Assembly (NCBI RefSeq): GCF_001874525.1
Contig: NZ_LKAQ01000004.1
Span: 495,507-559,506, forward strand
Length of the DNA stretch: 64,000 bases
Direction: 5' to 3'
Source: Pseudodesulfovibrio hydrargyri
GTDB taxonomy: Bacteria; Desulfobacterota; Desulfovibrionia; Desulfovibrionales; Desulfovibrionaceae
A model generated the notes under the pieces. It saw only the letters and a list, made by a program, of their open reading frames with translations. It was not told the origin of the DNA and did not search any database. How positions within the stretch are numbered: position 1 is the stretch's first letter; every line of letters begins with the position of its first letter. Below, piece after piece: positions 8,042 to 18,826 of the stretch. Both the position numbers and the translations under genes were made by a program.

Positions 8042-8839
8042 ATGGCCATGGCGGTTCACGGCATCCCTCCCATGCGGGCCGACACCAAGACGGTGGCCTT
8101 CTTGCGCAGTTTCCTGCGCTGCTACCTGACCGGCGCGGCTTTCAACACGCGCGGCATGCAGAACATCGGCCTGATGTACGCCATGCTGCCGGGACTTCAA
8201 GCCATCCACGAGGATCCCAAGGATCTCAGGGCGGCGCTCAAGCGGTACGCCCGCCACTACCAGTCGCACCCGTTCTGGACCCCGTGCATGGTCGGCATCC
8301 TGCTCAACGTGGAGACGACCATCAGCGCGGGCCATTTCCCGCCGCGCATGCTGGCCAAGGTCAAGGACACCACCAGCTACACCCTGTCCGCCATCGGCGA
8401 CTCGGTGTTCGCGGGCAGCGCCCTCATCTTCTGGGCACTGTCGACCATCTGCCTGCTCCTGACCGGCTTCCCGGTCCTGGCCTTCGCCATCGGCCTGGTC
8501 CTCTTCCTGGGGCTACAGGTCTTCCGCGCCTACACCTTCGTCTGCGGGGTCAAGCAGGGGTTCCGCTTCCTGGAGCGGCTCCGCCACTGGGACCTGATCA
8601 ACTGGGGCACCAAGGTCAAGTACGCCAACGCGGCCCTGCTCCTCTGGCTGTGGACGCTCATCTGGCCGCGCCCGTACGACTGGTGGGAGTTCGCGGTCGG
8701 GCTGTCCGCGCTCATGCTCTTCGGCCGCTACGTGCGCACCGGCCTGCTCTCGCGGGTCCTTGCCGTGGCCGTTTTCGTGGGTCTCATAGAACTTTTCCCG
8801 TGGCTGGAGACCATGGCCAGAAACGCTTTTGGCTTGTGA
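8042..8839 (+). CDS. PTS mannose/fructose/sorbose family EIID component
   Basis: The 265-residue protein matches EIID of the mannose-type phosphotransferase system: FLRCYLTGAAFNTRGMQNIG, then YARHYQSHPFWTPCMVGILL, followed by an alpha-helical region and C-terminal membrane helices. EIID normally forms the membrane complex with EIIC and receives phosphate through EIIA and EIIB. None of those three is adjacent; HPr and enzyme I follow directly, and two BioY carriers precede it. It may be part of a partial system with a regulatory rather than transport role. The start has a poor Shine-Dalgarno; a second ATG six bases on is possible. Confidence 0.85.
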   Translation: MAMAVHGIPPMRADTKTVAFLRSFLRCYLTGAAFNTRGMQNIGLMYAMLPGLQAIHEDPKDLRAALKRYARHYQSHPFWTPCMVGILLNVETTISAGHFPPRMLAKVKDTTSYTLSAIGDSVFAGSALIFWALSTICLLLTGFPVLAFAIGLVLFLGLQVFRAYTFVCGVKQGFRFLERLRHWDLINWGTKVKYANAALLLWLWTLIWPRPYDWWEFAVGLSALMLFGRYVRTGLLSRVLAVAVFVGLIELFPWLETMARNAFGL

Positions 8840-8887
8840 TTTTCCGCCCGATCAGACATAAAAACGACGTGAAAAGCAGGTTTTGAT

Positions 8888-9193
8888 ATGACGGATGAAA
8901 ACACCATGACCGACGAGAGTCCCGGGTACTTATCCCGGAAAGTGGTTGTCTCCTCGGACAACGGGCTGCACGCCCGGCCCGCCGGACGGCTGGCCCAGGA
9001 GGCACAGACCTTCGATTCGGAGATATCCCTGGTCGTCGACGACCAGACGGTGGACGCCAAGTCCATCCTCGACATCCTGACCCTGGCCGCGGGCCCGGGC
9101 AATATGGTGGAACTGCGCGCCAAGGGCGCGGACGCCAAAGCCGCGCTGGACCGGCTCGAGGCGCTGTTCCTGAACAAATTCGAAGGGGCATAA
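8888..9193 (+). CDS. Phosphocarrier protein HPr
   Basis: HPr accepts phosphate from enzyme I on a histidine and passes it to EIIA. The 101-residue protein has the active site NGLHARPA with His28 and the segment VDAKSILDILTLAA, whose serine is at the position of the regulatory Ser46 of Gram-positive HPr. It has about 15 extra N-terminal residues compared with the usual 85-88, and an in-frame ATG at 8906 could be the true start. It abuts ptsI with no gap. Confidence 0.93.
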   Translation: MTDENTMTDESPGYLSRKVVVSSDNGLHARPAGRLAQEAQTFDSEISLVVDDQTVDAKSILDILTLAAGPGNMVELRAKGADAKAALDRLEALFLNKFEGA

Positions 9194-10975
9194 ATGGCTG
9201 ACTCGACCCTCACGGGCATACCGGTCGCCACCGGCATCGCCATCGGCAAGGCCTTTTTCGTCAACCGGAACCACATGGCGAACCTGCCCCGGCAGATCGT
9301 CGCCGCCGAAGACATGCCCGCGGAGATCGAGCGTCTCCGCGCCGCCTTCAAGTCCGTGGAGACGGAACTGGCCGCCATCCGCGAGCAGGTCCCGGAGGAA
9401 CTCAAGAGCCACGGCTCGCTCATCGACACCCATCTGATGATGCTCAAGGACCCCAAGCTGGCCGGGGCCTCCGAAAAATACATCGAGACCCTGGGCCTGA
9501 ACGCGGCCTGGGCCCTGGAAAAGGCCGTGTCCGACCAGGAGGCCACCTTCGAGGCCATCAAGGACCAGTACATCCGCGAGCGCATGCAGGACGTGCGCGT
9601 GGTCGCGGAAAAGGTCCAGACCAAGCTCATGGGCGTGAAGACCGACCTGTCCTCCATCTCGGGCCGGGCCATCATCATGGCCCACGACCTGACCCCGGCG
9701 GACACCGTCGAGCTCCAGGTGGACAAGATCATGGCCTTTGCCACCGTGCGCGGCGGCAAGACCTCGCACACGGGCATCATGGCCCGGTCGCTGGGCATCC
9801 CCGCCCTGGTCGGCGTGGGCCGCCTGGAGGAGGTCCACGACGGCGACCTGGTGATCATCGACGGCCTGACCGGCAAGATCGTCATCAACCCCACCGAGTC
9901 GGAACTGGCCGAATACAACGAGCGGGCCGCCCTGTTCGAGGACTACACCCGCAAGATCCGCCGCCACTGCCACCTGCCCGCCGAGACCTTCGACGGCTCA
10001 CGGGTCATGGTCCAGGCCAACATCGAGCTGGTCGAGGAAGTGACCGCCGTGCTCGACAACGGCGGCGAGGGCGTGGGCCTGTACCGCACCGAGTACGCCT
10101 ACCTCAACCGGACCACCCTGCCCACCGAGGAGGAGCTGGCCGAAAAGTACATCGACCTGGCCGCGATCATGTCCCCGCGCAAGGTGGTCTTCCGCACGCT
10201 GGACCTGGGCAGCGACAAGTTCATCGCCTCCTACGGCGAGCTCAACGAGACCAACCCGGCCATGGGGCTGCGGGCCATCCGCTTCTGCCTCAAGAACCCC
10301 CAGCTGTTCAAGACCCAGCTGCGGGCCATCCTGCGCGCCTCGGCCTACGGCAACGTCTCGCTCATGTTCCCCATGATCTCGGGCGTGAAGGAGGTCCGCC
10401 AGGCAAAGGCGTGGCTGGCCCAGGCCAAGGCCGAACTGCGCCGCGAGGGCGTGGACTACGACCCGGACATGCCCATCGGGACCATGATCGAACTGCCCGC
10501 GGCCGTGATGATCGCCGAGTTCCTGGCCCACGAGGTGGACTTCTTCTCCATCGGGACCAACGACCTGATCCAGTACTCCATCGGCGTGGACCGGACCAAC
10601 CGGCACGTGTCCTACCTGTACCAGCCCCTGCACCCGGCCACCCTGCGGGCCATCAAATTGGTGGTTGACGCCGCGCACCAGGCGGGCATAGAAGTGTCGC
10701 TCTGCGGCGAGGTGGCTTCGGACCCGTTCTGCGTGCCCATCCTGCTCGGCATGGGCATAGATTCCATCTCCATGACCCCGCAGGCCATTCCCGGCATAAA
10801 GCGGATCATCCGGCAGACCAACATGCACGACTGCCGACTGTTGCTCAAGGACGTCCTGGAGTGCCGCACGGTCAGCCGCATCAACAACCTGGTGATGGAC
10901 AACATCTTCAAGCACTTCCCGGAAGAAGTGACCTTCTTCTCCTCGCTGCTCGAAAACGACGAGCTGCCCAGCTAG
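9194..10975 (+). CDS. ptsI: Phosphoenolpyruvate-protein phosphotransferase (enzyme I)
   Basis: Enzyme I transfers phosphate from phosphoenolpyruvate to HPr. The 593-residue protein shows the N-terminal HPr-interacting domain, the phosphohistidine loop [21 protein letters not shown] (His192), the PEP-binding region with [12 protein letters not shown] and [15 protein letters not shown], and the C-terminal catalytic cysteine in [12 protein letters not shown]. Full length. AGGGGC precedes the ATG by a few bases, and the gene follows HPr directly in the EIID-HPr-EI-smpB operon. Confidence 0.97.
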   Translation: MADSTLTGIPVATGIAIGKAFFVNRNHMANLPRQIVAAEDMPAEIERLRAAFKSVETELAAIREQVPEELKSHGSLIDTHLMMLKDPKLAGASEKYIETLGLNAAWALEKAVSDQEATFEAIKDQYIRERMQDVRVVAEKVQTKLMGVKTDLSSISGRAIIMAHDLTPADTVELQVDKIMAFATVRGGKTSHTGIMARSLGIPALVGVGRLEEVHDGDLVIIDGLTGKIVINPTESELAEYNERAALFEDYTRKIRRHCHLPAETFDGSRVMVQANIELVEEVTAVLDNGGEGVGLYRTEYAYLNRTTLPTEEELAEKYIDLAAIMSPRKVVFRTLDLGSDKFIASYGELNETNPAMGLRAIRFCLKNPQLFKTQLRAILRASAYGNVSLMFPMISGVKEVRQAKAWLAQAKAELRREGVDYDPDMPIGTMIELPAAVMIAEFLAHEVDFFSIGTNDLIQYSIGVDRTNRHVSYLYQPLHPATLRAIKLVVDAAHQAGIEVSLCGEVASDPFCVPILLGMGIDSISMTPQAIPGIKRIIRQTNMHDCRLLLKDVLECRTVSRINNLVMDNIFKHFPEEVTFFSSLLENDELPS

Positions 10976-10979
10976 CATC

Positions 10980-11459
10980 ATGGCCAAGAAAAAGAACAAG
11001 ACCACCTCGCCCGACACCATAGCGGTCAACAAGCAGGCCCGGCGCCTCTACGAGATCCTCGAGACCTTCGAGGCGGGCATCTCCCTGGTCGGCTCCGAGG
11101 TCAAGTCCCTGCGCGGGGGCCAGATCTCGTTCAAGGACGGCTACGTCTCCTTCCGCCAGGGCTCGGCCTTCCTGGTGGGCGTGCACATCGCCCCCTACGA
11201 AAAGACCGGGACCTACGACCAGCACGACCCGGAACGCGCCCGCCGTCTGCTCCTGCACAAGCAGGAGATCGTCAATCTCCAGGCCAAGACCGAACAGAAG
11301 GGCCTGACCGTGGTGCCCATGAAGATGTACTTCAGCCACGGCAAGGTGAAGGTCCAGCTCGGCCTGGGACGCGGCAAGAACGTCCACTCCAAGAAGCAGG
11401 ACTTGAAAGACCGCGACATCGCGAGAGACACCCAGCGCCAACTGGCGGCCTACAAGTAA
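10980..11459 (+). CDS. smpB: SsrA-binding protein SmpB
   Basis: SmpB binds tmRNA and delivers it to stalled ribosomes. The 159-residue protein shows [39 protein letters not shown], and the C-terminal basic tail with [21 protein letters not shown]. It starts 4 bases after ptsI, so it belongs to the same transcript. No ssrA gene was found nearby. Confidence 0.97.
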   Translation: MAKKKNKTTSPDTIAVNKQARRLYEILETFEAGISLVGSEVKSLRGGQISFKDGYVSFRQGSAFLVGVHIAPYEKTGTYDQHDPERARRLLLHKQEIVNLQAKTEQKGLTVVPMKMYFSHGKVKVQLGLGRGKNVHSKKQDLKDRDIARDTQRQLAAYK

Positions 11460-11609
11460 AATTTGCCCCCGGCCCCCCCTCTTCCCTCCCAAACTTTTGG
11501 ATACGCATCCGCGTGATTGCGGGTTGCGTGAGTGCGTGCGTTTCAGCTGTTCGTTGTCGGCTGCGAGAGCACGACGGAAAAGAGTTTGGATACGGGGTCG
11601 GCTCGCTCC

Positions 11610-12227
11610 CTATTGCCCGGCCTGGTCACCCGACGCCATGTTGCGGCGGGGGCGGACAGTCCTTCTGGCCGGGCGCTTGCGGCGCGTCCGCGCGGCGGCC
11701 TGGGACGCATCGCCCCGCACGCTCTCGGTCTGACTGGTCACGGACCGGATGACCTGGGGCACGAACCGCTCCGAGAATCCGGCCACGAAGCTCCAGAACA
11801 TGACCTTGGCCATATCCTGGCCGCTGACCGGGCTGGTCCGCTGCAGGAAGGCGGGCAGGTCCACGGCGCGGTCGTTGGTGAAGGCCGGGATGTAGAATTT
11901 GGGGAAGATCGGCAGGTCGAGTATGCCGGTCAGGAAGATGACATAGAGCACCAGGGCGAAGATGCCGCCGAACAGAGGGATGATCAGTACCGAGGCCCAG
12001 GACTTGGACAAGATGTCCAGCTCGTCGTCCTCGATGCTCCCCAGCCGCTGCTGGATGGACACGAAGCCGCCCATGATCCCGCAGCCGAAGACCACGGCCG
12101 TGATGAACACGCTTCTCCCGAACCACAGCCCTCCCACGAACAACAACGAGGTCAATCCCAGGGCTATGCCGGAATAGATCAACAATCGCCTTGAGATGAG
12201 CATGATATGCTGTCTGCGCTCGTCCAT
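11610..12227 (-). CDS. Membrane protein of unknown function with basic C-terminal tail
   Basis: The 205-residue protein begins MDERRQHIMLISRRLLIYSG, has about three or four hydrophobic segments (roughly residues 16-60, 85-105 and a weaker one near 140-160), and ends in an Arg/Ala-rich tail (RTRRKRPARRTVRPRRN) likely to lie in the cytoplasm. I recognise no family. GAGGAGGAATC gives a strong ribosome binding site. The 150 bases between its stop and smpB hold no gene. It is convergent with smpB. Confidence 0.8.
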   Translation of the reverse strand: MDERRQHIMLISRRLLIYSGIALGLTSLLFVGGLWFGRSVFITAVVFGCGIMGGFVSIQQRLGSIEDDELDILSKSWASVLIIPLFGGIFALVLYVIFLTGILDLPIFPKFYIPAFTNDRAVDLPAFLQRTSPVSGQDMAKVMFWSFVAGFSERFVPQVIRSVTSQTESVRGDASQAAARTRRKRPARRTVRPRRNMASGDQAGQ

Positions 12228-12334
12228 GATTCCTCCTCACCCGCGCCAGGCCGAACGGCGCACGGATATGCCTCACCGCTACCACGAACAGGGAATCGAA
12301 ACAACCGGTTCGCCGAATCGGGTGACAGAGGAAA

Positions 12335-12976
12335 TCAGAACAGGCTGGCCTGGACCTGCGGCTTGTCCTCGGGCCTGACCTTCTTGAAGGTCAGGCGGTG
12401 CATGCGGCAGGGGCCGAGCCTTTGGATGGCCTCCACGTGAACCTTGGTGCCGTAGCCCATGTGCTTGGACAGGCCGTAACCCGGATAGCGCCCAGCCAAC
12501 CGGACCATGAGGTGGTCGCGGAAGGTCTTGGCCAGAATGGAGGCGGCGGAGATGGCCGGGACCTTGCCGTCGCCCTGGATGACGTATTCCTGGGGGATGT
12601 CCCGCCCCAGCGCGTGATGGGGAATGAGCTTGTCGCCGTCGATGCGCAGAAAGCGCGGCTCGGCCTTCATGGCCCGTACGGCCCGGCCCATGGCCCGGAA
12701 GGTGGCCTGCAGAATGTTGATCTCGTCGATCTCCCACGGCCAGGCCACGCCCAGCCCCCAGGCCACGGCCTGCTCCCGGATGAGCGGATACAGCGTCTCC
12801 CGCTTCCCGGCGGTCAGCTTCTTGGAGTCGTTCAGCCCCGGCAGGTCATACTCCGCAGGCAAAATGCACGCCCCGGCCACCACCGGCCCGGCCAGGCACC
12901 CCCGCCCGGCCTCGTCCACGCCCGCGATCTCCACCGTGTCGTAGTGAACGGCTTGATACAAACTGTTCCGTGTCAT
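12335..12976 (-). CDS. rnhB: Ribonuclease HII
   Basis: RNase HII cleaves RNA in RNA-DNA hybrids and removes misincorporated ribonucleotides. The 213-residue protein has the catalytic start [17 protein letters not shown] (the D-E pair), [12 protein letters not shown], a central IDGD and the [13 protein letters not shown] helix. The ATG at 12976 is preferred over a TTG at 12982; neither has a good Shine-Dalgarno. Normally it follows rplS closely. Here an unrelated gene lies between them, ending 15 bases before this start. Confidence 0.95.
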   Translation of the reverse strand: MTRNSLYQAVHYDTVEIAGVDEAGRGCLAGPVVAGACILPAEYDLPGLNDSKKLTAGKRETLYPLIREQAVAWGLGVAWPWEIDEINILQATFRAMGRAVRAMKAEPRFLRIDGDKLIPHHALGRDIPQEYVIQGDGKVPAISAASILAKTFRDHLMVRLAGRYPGYGLSKHMGYGTKVHVEAIQRLGPCRMHRLTFKKVRPEDKPQVQASLF

Positions 12977-12991
12977 CTTCAATCTTACGCG

Positions 12992-13588
12992 CTAACCCTG
13001 TCGGCCATAGACTTCCACGCACAGGGAAGTCGCCCGCCAATCGCCTTCATGATGCGGGCTGCCGTAGTCCCGGCCGTAATGGAACCGGTACTTGTCGGTG
13101 GGCAGGTTCTCCCACATGGCGTCCCTGGTCTGTTCGACCTTCTCATCTAGAGCCTTGCGGCCACCCCAAGCAGTGACCAGCAACACGAACAGACCGCATT
13201 GAACGGTGGTCAGCTTGCGTTGCAACTCGACCAATCGTTCCAGATCCCTGGGCGATTCCTGGTTCCATTGACGCTTTACCTCGATCACATGGGTCACATA
13301 CTCCCGGCTGTTCCACAAGGCGATGTCCACTCGCTTGGAGCCCCCCATGATCTCGGGTTTTCTTCCGCGTGAGAGCTTGCCCGTACACTCCATCATCTGA
13401 TTGAACGGCTCTTCCATGGTCAGGTAGCCGGTGGTGTGTACCTTGCGGATTGAACGGCAGATCTCGCTGACCATGAACCCTTCCACCCCGTAATCGCAAA
13501 GCCAGGCCCCGCCGGACCACTCGGAAAACGTACGATTCGCCTTCTCCGCACCGGTCAGGACCGCCTTTATTATGTCGCTACGCGCCAC
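12992..13588 (-). CDS. PD-(D/E)XK nuclease-like protein of unknown function
   Basis: The 198-residue protein contains SKRVDIALWN followed by THVIEVKRQW, the D...(E)xK spacing of the PD-(D/E)XK nuclease fold, and then a helix (LERLVELQRKL) in the usual position. An upstream glutamate-rich helix (GYLTMEEPFNQMMECTG) may supply the N-terminal helix. The N terminus (ARSDIIKAVLTGAEKANRTF) is not recognised. It has a strong GAGGAGGAACG ribosome binding site and sits alone behind the rplS terminator, splitting the usual rplS-rnhB neighbourhood. It could be a DNA-repair or defence nuclease; function is not established. Confidence 0.7.
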   Translation of the reverse strand: MARSDIIKAVLTGAEKANRTFSEWSGGAWLCDYGVEGFMVSEICRSIRKVHTTGYLTMEEPFNQMMECTGKLSRGRKPEIMGGSKRVDIALWNSREYVTHVIEVKRQWNQESPRDLERLVELQRKLTTVQCGLFVLLVTAWGGRKALDEKVEQTRDAMWENLPTDKYRFHYGRDYGSPHHEGDWRATSLCVEVYGRQG

Positions 13589-13633
13589 CGTTCCTCCTCA
13601 ATCGGATGTTTGGACAACGAATTTGCTACCACC

Positions 13634-13665
13634 TACCCCCAAGACGCACAAGCCCTTACCCCCAA
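13634..13665 (-). promoter_or_regulatory. Direct repeats upstream of the nuclease-like gene
   Basis: TACCCCCAA occurs twice, at 13634-13642 and 13657-13665, 23 bp apart (reading TTGGGGGTA on the gene strand), between the rplS terminator and the nuclease-like gene start. A weak promoter-like pair (TTGTGC, 17 bases, TAGCAA on the minus strand) overlaps the proximal copy. Two about-helical-turn-spaced repeats suggest a regulator site. Confidence 0.4.
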
Positions 13666-13670
13666 ACCAC

Positions 13671-13702
13671 AAAAGCCCGGAGTGTCGTTAGACACTCCGG
13701 GC
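13671..13702 (-). terminator. Terminator of the ffh-rplS operon
   Basis: A perfect 12-bp stem GCCCGGAGTGTC closes a GTTA loop, with TTTT following on the minus strand. It lies about 150 bases beyond the rplS stop codon. Confidence 0.88.
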
Positions 13703-13764
13703 ATATATATCTCCATGTAATATCTGGAAAATTTGCGGAGAAGTGGATGATTGTGCCGACGGGA

Positions 13765-13815
13765 GGCAAATCCGGGGCCGAAGCGTATCTTAATACGCGA
13801 GGGTCCGGGTTTGCC
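13765..13815. other. Structured hairpin element in the rplS 3' untranslated region
   Basis: The sequence can fold into a two-part hairpin: outer arms GGCAAATCCGG (13765-13775) and CCGGGTTTGCC (13805-13815), which pair with one G-T wobble, and an inner perfect 6-bp stem GCGTAT/ATACGC with a CTTA loop (13783-13798). It lies between the rplS stop codon and the operon terminator, so it would be part of the mRNA 3' end. Neither strand has a convincing gene here. Confidence 0.5.
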
Positions 13816-13851
13816 GAGCGGCGGTGCAGACGCCCGCTTATCCGGAAATTT

Positions 13852-14202
13852 TTACTCCCAGATCTGCTTGGACTTGATGCGGGCGGCCTTACCGCGCAGA
13901 TTGCGCAGGTAGTAGATGCGGCTCCGGCGAACCTTGCCCTCGGAGACCACTTCCACGCGGTCGATGTAGGGGGAGTTCATGGGGAACACGCGCTCCACGC
14001 CGATACCGTCGGAAATCTTGCGCACGGTGAAGGTGGAGTTGGTGGTGCCGCGGCGGCGGCGCAGGACCGCGCCCTGGAAGACCTGGATGCGCTCTTTCTC
14101 GCCCTCGATGATCCGGTAGTGCACCTTGACGGTGTCGCCGGCCTTGAACTCGGGGATATCCAAGCGGATGTGTTCGGCTTCGATTTTCTTGATGATGTCC
14201 AT
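13852..14202 (-). CDS. rplS: 50S ribosomal protein L19
   Basis: L19 lies at the 30S-50S interface. The 116-residue protein shows [53 protein letters not shown] and RRSRIYYLR, full length for the family. AAGGAG lies a few bases before the ATG, and a perfect TATAAT without an obvious -35 sits in the 59-base gap from trmD, hinting at an internal promoter. It is the last ribosomal gene of the ffh operon. Confidence 0.98.
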   Translation of the reverse strand: MDIIKKIEAEHIRLDIPEFKAGDTVKVHYRIIEGEKERIQVFQGAVLRRRRGTTNSTFTVRKISDGIGVERVFPMNSPYIDRVEVVSEGKVRRSRIYYLRNLRGKAARIKSKQIWE

Positions 14203-14261
14203 GGTATGCTCCTTAAAAATTATAGAGTGCTGGACGATGGGCCCGTGGCCGACATCCGCCT

Positions 14262-15557
14262 CTAGTACTCATCCGCGATCAATCGGTCGACGATGATGGC
14301 GACCGCGCTCCTGACCGAGAGATGGTTGTAGTCATCCAAATACCTGAGCGGCCGTACAATGCCGTCCGTTTTGGAGAGGACTTCTTCCGCCAGACCGTGT
14401 CCGGTACCAAATATCAATAATACCGGAGAGTTGACGAGCCAGCTTCGCACTTCGCCAAAGGTCAGGGCGGGCTGGGCTTGCTTGCGGCGATCCAGTCTTG
14501 CTGACGTGGCCGCGAGGCGGGGACATTGCCCTGTTTGGGCCTCGATGTCAAGGACCGCGCTTTCGATATCGTCAAAAACCTTGACCTTGGAAAAGGCCTC
14601 GGCCCGGTCCGGATTGGCCTGGGCGCCCGCGCCCTCGCGCCAGTGCCCGAGCAGCTTCTCGGCCAGCGCCTTCTGGTCCTCGATGGGCGTGGTGGCGTAG
14701 AACCCGCCGAGCCCGTAACTGCGGGCCACGCGGGCCATGTCGTGCAGGTCCAGGTTGGTCACGGACACGGCCACTTTCTCGCCGAACTTGTTGACCACGG
14801 GATAGTGGCACAGGGCGATGTACAGGTTGCGGCCCAACCGGGTGCGCGAAAGCGTCCGCAGAAAATCGATGTCCTCCACGGTCAGGCTGGCCGTGGGCAG
14901 GACGTCCGGCCGGTCGCGCAGGGTGGCGGTCAGGGACTGCTCCCGCCGCCAGGCCTCGATCTTGCCGTGGTCGCCGGAACGCAGGACCTCGGGCACGGTC
15001 AGCCCGTCGAAGTCCTCGGGCCGCGTGTAGTGCGGGTATTCGAGCAGCCCGGCGGTGAACGATTCCTCGTCCCCGGAGTCCTCGTGGCCCATGAAGCCGG
15101 GCAGCAGCCGGGCAACCGACTCCACCAGGCAGACGGCCGCCGCCTCGCCGCCGTTGAGCACGAAGTCGCCCACCGAGACCAGTTCGATGGGATAGAGGTC
15201 GAGCAGCCGCTCGTCGATGCCCTCGTAGCGCCCGCAGATCAGGGTCACGTCCTCTTCAAGGGAAAGCTCGCGGGAAAGGGCCTGGTTGAGGGGCTTGCCG
15301 CGCGGGGAGAGCATCAGGATGCGCCCCTTGGACCCGATGGAGTCCAGGGCCTTGATCATGGGGTCGAGCTTGAGGAGCATACCGGGCCCGCCGCCGAACG
15401 GGCGGTCGTCCACGGACTTGTGCACCCCGCCCGCGAACTGGCGGACGTCCACGTAGTCCAGACCGACCAGACCGGTCTCCACGGCCTTGGACATGAGCCC
15501 GCTGTCCAGCGGGGACTCGAAGAAATGCGGAAAAATGGAGACCAGGTGGAAATTCAT
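14262..15557 (-). CDS. trmD: TrmD tRNA(guanine37-N1)-methyltransferase fused to a second RNA methyltransferase domain
   Basis: Residues 1-235 are a complete TrmD, which methylates G37 of t[23 protein letters not shown], the knot segment [11 protein letters not shown] and [12 protein letters not shown]. Residues 240-431 form an extra domain ([50 protein letters not shown]) that matches the RNA_Me_trans family (SPOUT-like). Usual TrmD is about 240-260 residues, so this protein is nearly twice that. The start overlaps the rimM stop (ATGA). The target of the second domain is unknown. Confidence 0.95.
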   Translation of the reverse strand: MNFHLVSIFPHFFESPLDSGLMSKAVETGLVGLDYVDVRQFAGGVHKSVDDRPFGGGPGMLLKLDPMIKALDSIGSKGRILMLSPRGKPLNQALSRELSLEEDVTLICGRYEGIDERLLDLYPIELVSVGDFVLNGGEAAAVCLVESVARLLPGFMGHEDSGDEESFTAGLLEYPHYTRPEDFDGLTVPEVLRSGDHGKIEAWRREQSLTATLRDRPDVLPTASLTVEDIDFLRTLSRTRLGRNLYIALCHYPVVNKFGEKVAVSVTNLDLHDMARVARSYGLGGFYATTPIEDQKALAEKLLGHWREGAGAQANPDRAEAFSKVKVFDDIESAVLDIEAQTGQCPRLAATSARLDRRKQAQPALTFGEVRSWLVNSPVLLIFGTGHGLAEEVLSKTDGIVRPLRYLDDYNHLSVRSAVAIIVDRLIADEY

Positions 15558-16141
15558 GAACCCTGCTTCCTGGAGCGCGGCGGACGGCGCTTCTTCTTTT
15601 TGGGCGGCTCGGGGTTGAGGTACAGGTCCAGCAGCCCCTCGGGCGGTTCGATGACGATGGTCTCCGCGTCCAGATCCACGTCCAGGACGAATTCGGGCAC
15701 GGCGGGCAGCAGAATCTCGGTGCCCGCGCCGTTCTCGATGACCCAGGTGTCCTGCTCGCCGGTCTCGTAATAACCTTTGAGTTCGCCCACCTCGGAGCCG
15801 TCCTCGAGGACCACCCGGCAGCCGATCATCTGGTACAGGTAGTGCTCGCCCTCGTCCGGTTCGGGCAGGTCGGCCTCGCGGACCAGGATTTCACGGCCGC
15901 GCAGGGCCTCGGCCTGGTCCCGATCGGTGATCCGGGGCGAGGTCAGCAGGACGAGGTCCTTGTGCTCGCGCCAGGAGGCCACCTCGAGGGGCCTGGGCCG
16001 CCCTTTGGCAACGGACAGGTAGAGCGGCACGTCTCCGAAAATGGTCGGGGAGTCCGCATAACTTTTTATGCCGAACTCCCCTCGAATTCCGTGCGCCTTG
16101 ACCACCCCGCCCACGGGGATGAAACCGGGCTCTTCTTTCAT
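15554..16141 (-). CDS. rimM: 16S rRNA processing protein RimM
   Basis: RimM assists 30S head assembly by binding S19. The 195-residue protein shows FIPVGGVVKAHGIRGEFGIK, LTSPRITDRDQAEALRGREI and the PRC-barrel region with LLPAVPEFVLDVDLDAETI. The start at 16141 (MKEEPG) is preferred over a 19-codon extension because homology begins there. The C terminus carries a lysine/arginine-rich tail (PPKKKKRRPPRSRKQ). It is coupled to trmD by a 4-base overlap. Confidence 0.95.
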   Translation of the reverse strand: MKEEPGFIPVGGVVKAHGIRGEFGIKSYADSPTIFGDVPLYLSVAKGRPRPLEVASWREHKDLVLLTSPRITDRDQAEALRGREILVREADLPEPDEGEHYLYQMIGCRVVLEDGSEVGELKGYYETGEQDTWVIENGAGTEILLPAVPEFVLDVDLDAETIVIEPPEGLLDLYLNPEPPKKKKRRPPRSRKQGS

Positions 16142-16285
16142 GGGCCACCGTGCGGTTGCTGCAAAAGACCGGGGCCGCCGCGCGGGGCTTGCCCGCACGC
16201 CGGTCCAGGGTCGTTCGCGTCTCGCCTCGGGCCGCTTGGGCCCGCACGCGGACGTGCAAATGTAAGCCGTTGCCTAAGGGGAAGG

Positions 16286-16519
16286 CTACTCGAGGATCTC
16301 CAGGACGGAGCGTTTCCGCGCCTTGGTGGAGGCGGCCCCAAGCAGCGTGCGCATGGCTCTCGCCGTGCGGCCCTGCTTGCCGATGACCTTGCCCAGGTCT
16401 TCCTTGGCCACCTTCAGCTCGATAACCGAGGTCTGCTCGCCTTCGACTTCGGAAACTTGCACTTCGTCCGGGTTGTCCACCAGGGACTTGGCAATGTACT
16501 CAATCATCTCTTTCAACAT
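16286..16519 (-). CDS. KH-domain RNA-binding protein KhpA
   Basis: The 77-residue protein is a single KH domain with the GxxG loop [18 protein letters not shown]. It matches KhpA/YlqC, which usually lies between rpsP and rimM, as here. It binds RNA, and in Gram-positive bacteria acts with KhpB in cell-length control. The start at 16519 (MLKEMIEYI) has GGAGGTGACGTC immediately upstream. The longer open frame is not used. Confidence 0.95.
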   Translation of the reverse strand: MLKEMIEYIAKSLVDNPDEVQVSEVEGEQTSVIELKVAKEDLGKVIGKQGRTARAMRTLLGAASTKARKRSVLEILE

Positions 16520-16629
16520 GACGTCACCTCCGGTGCAGGCGCGTCGCCGCGCGCCATGAATATGAGCTGCCAAACGTGGTCCGGACCCTGCAGGCCGGGC
16601 CGGCGGGCCCGCCTGTGAAAAAGCGCAAG

Positions 16630-16869
16630 CTACTTGCCGGCTTTCTTCAGCAGAGAACGAACCGTGTTGCTGGGCTCCGCGCCCTTTTCCAACCACTTCT
16701 CGATCTTCTCCATGTCCAGCGCGATCTCGTTCGGCTCGACCATGGGATTGTAGTGCCCGAGGAATTCGACGGGGCGTCCATCACGGCGCACGGCGCTGTC
16801 GAGGGCCACGACGCGGTAGAAGGGACGCTTCTTGGAACCCATCCGGGTCAGTCTGATTTTCATTGCCAT
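16630..16869 (-). CDS. rpsP: 30S ribosomal protein S16
   Basis: S16 is an assembly protein of the 30S body. The 79-residue protein begins [25 protein letters not shown], the family signature, and ends in the typical basic helix. GGGAG lies 10 bases upstream. It has its own promoter-like sequence in the 88-base gap from ffh. Confidence 0.98.
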   Translation of the reverse strand: MAMKIRLTRMGSKKRPFYRVVALDSAVRRDGRPVEFLGHYNPMVEPNEIALDMEKIEKWLEKGAEPSNTVRSLLKKAGK

Positions 16870-16893
16870 GGTTCTTATACTCCCAATAGTTGA

Positions 16894-16922
16894 TTAATAC
16901 GTTTTTGCCTACTATATGGCAA
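16894..16922 (-). promoter_or_regulatory. Sigma-70-type promoter before rpsP
   Basis: On the minus strand, TTGCCA and TATTAA are separated by exactly 17 bases. The -10 box lies about 25 bases upstream of the rpsP ATG, allowing expression of rpsP-rplS independently of ffh. Confidence 0.65.
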
Positions 16923-16957
16923 GTTTTATCACTTGCAGGACGGGAAGTCCCGGCCAC

Positions 16958-18487
<1,530 letters not shown>

Positions 18488-18567
18488 CGGATCAACTCCC
18501 TGGAATTACTAAATTTATTCTTTTCGCCTGCGCGAAGACCACCGTCCAGCGCGGGCAAAGAGGACGT

Positions 18568-18596
18568 TTGTTAAGCCAGATTCCCCGGATAGTCAA
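18568..18596 (-). promoter_or_regulatory. Sigma-70-type promoter of the ffh operon
   Basis: On the minus strand TTGACT and TAACAA are 17 bases apart, leaving a leader of about 75 bases before the ffh start codon. Confidence 0.7.
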
Positions 18597-18826
18597 GGGC
18601 GGCGGGGGACGGCTCTCGGGAGGGAACCCTGTTCCGGCCCCGTTTCCGGTCCGTCGGCCGGGGCCGGTTCGAGCCTCCGGACCGTCTCGCGCGGGCGTTG
18701 GCCGGCCCCCATGTCGTGTCGTCGGCCCGAGGCGAGCATACCCGGTTGCGCGGCCTTCCGCCACCCTGCGGGATCGCGTGGCGAACGTTGCGCAAGGACC
18801 GGGAATGTGCGAACAATCCATGGCAT
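18597..18826. other. GC-rich spacer upstream of the potassium channel gene
   Basis: This part of the 339-base gap between ffh and the channel gene has no supported coding sequence. It is very GC-rich and contains imperfect inverted runs of CCGGCC and GGCCGG around 18635-18665. No clear promoter for the channel gene is visible. Confidence 0.4.

Noticed and set aside
11460..11609. tmRNA or other RNA gene after smpB
   Set aside because: It has no conserved tmRNA ends or tag frame; only small imperfect hairpins.
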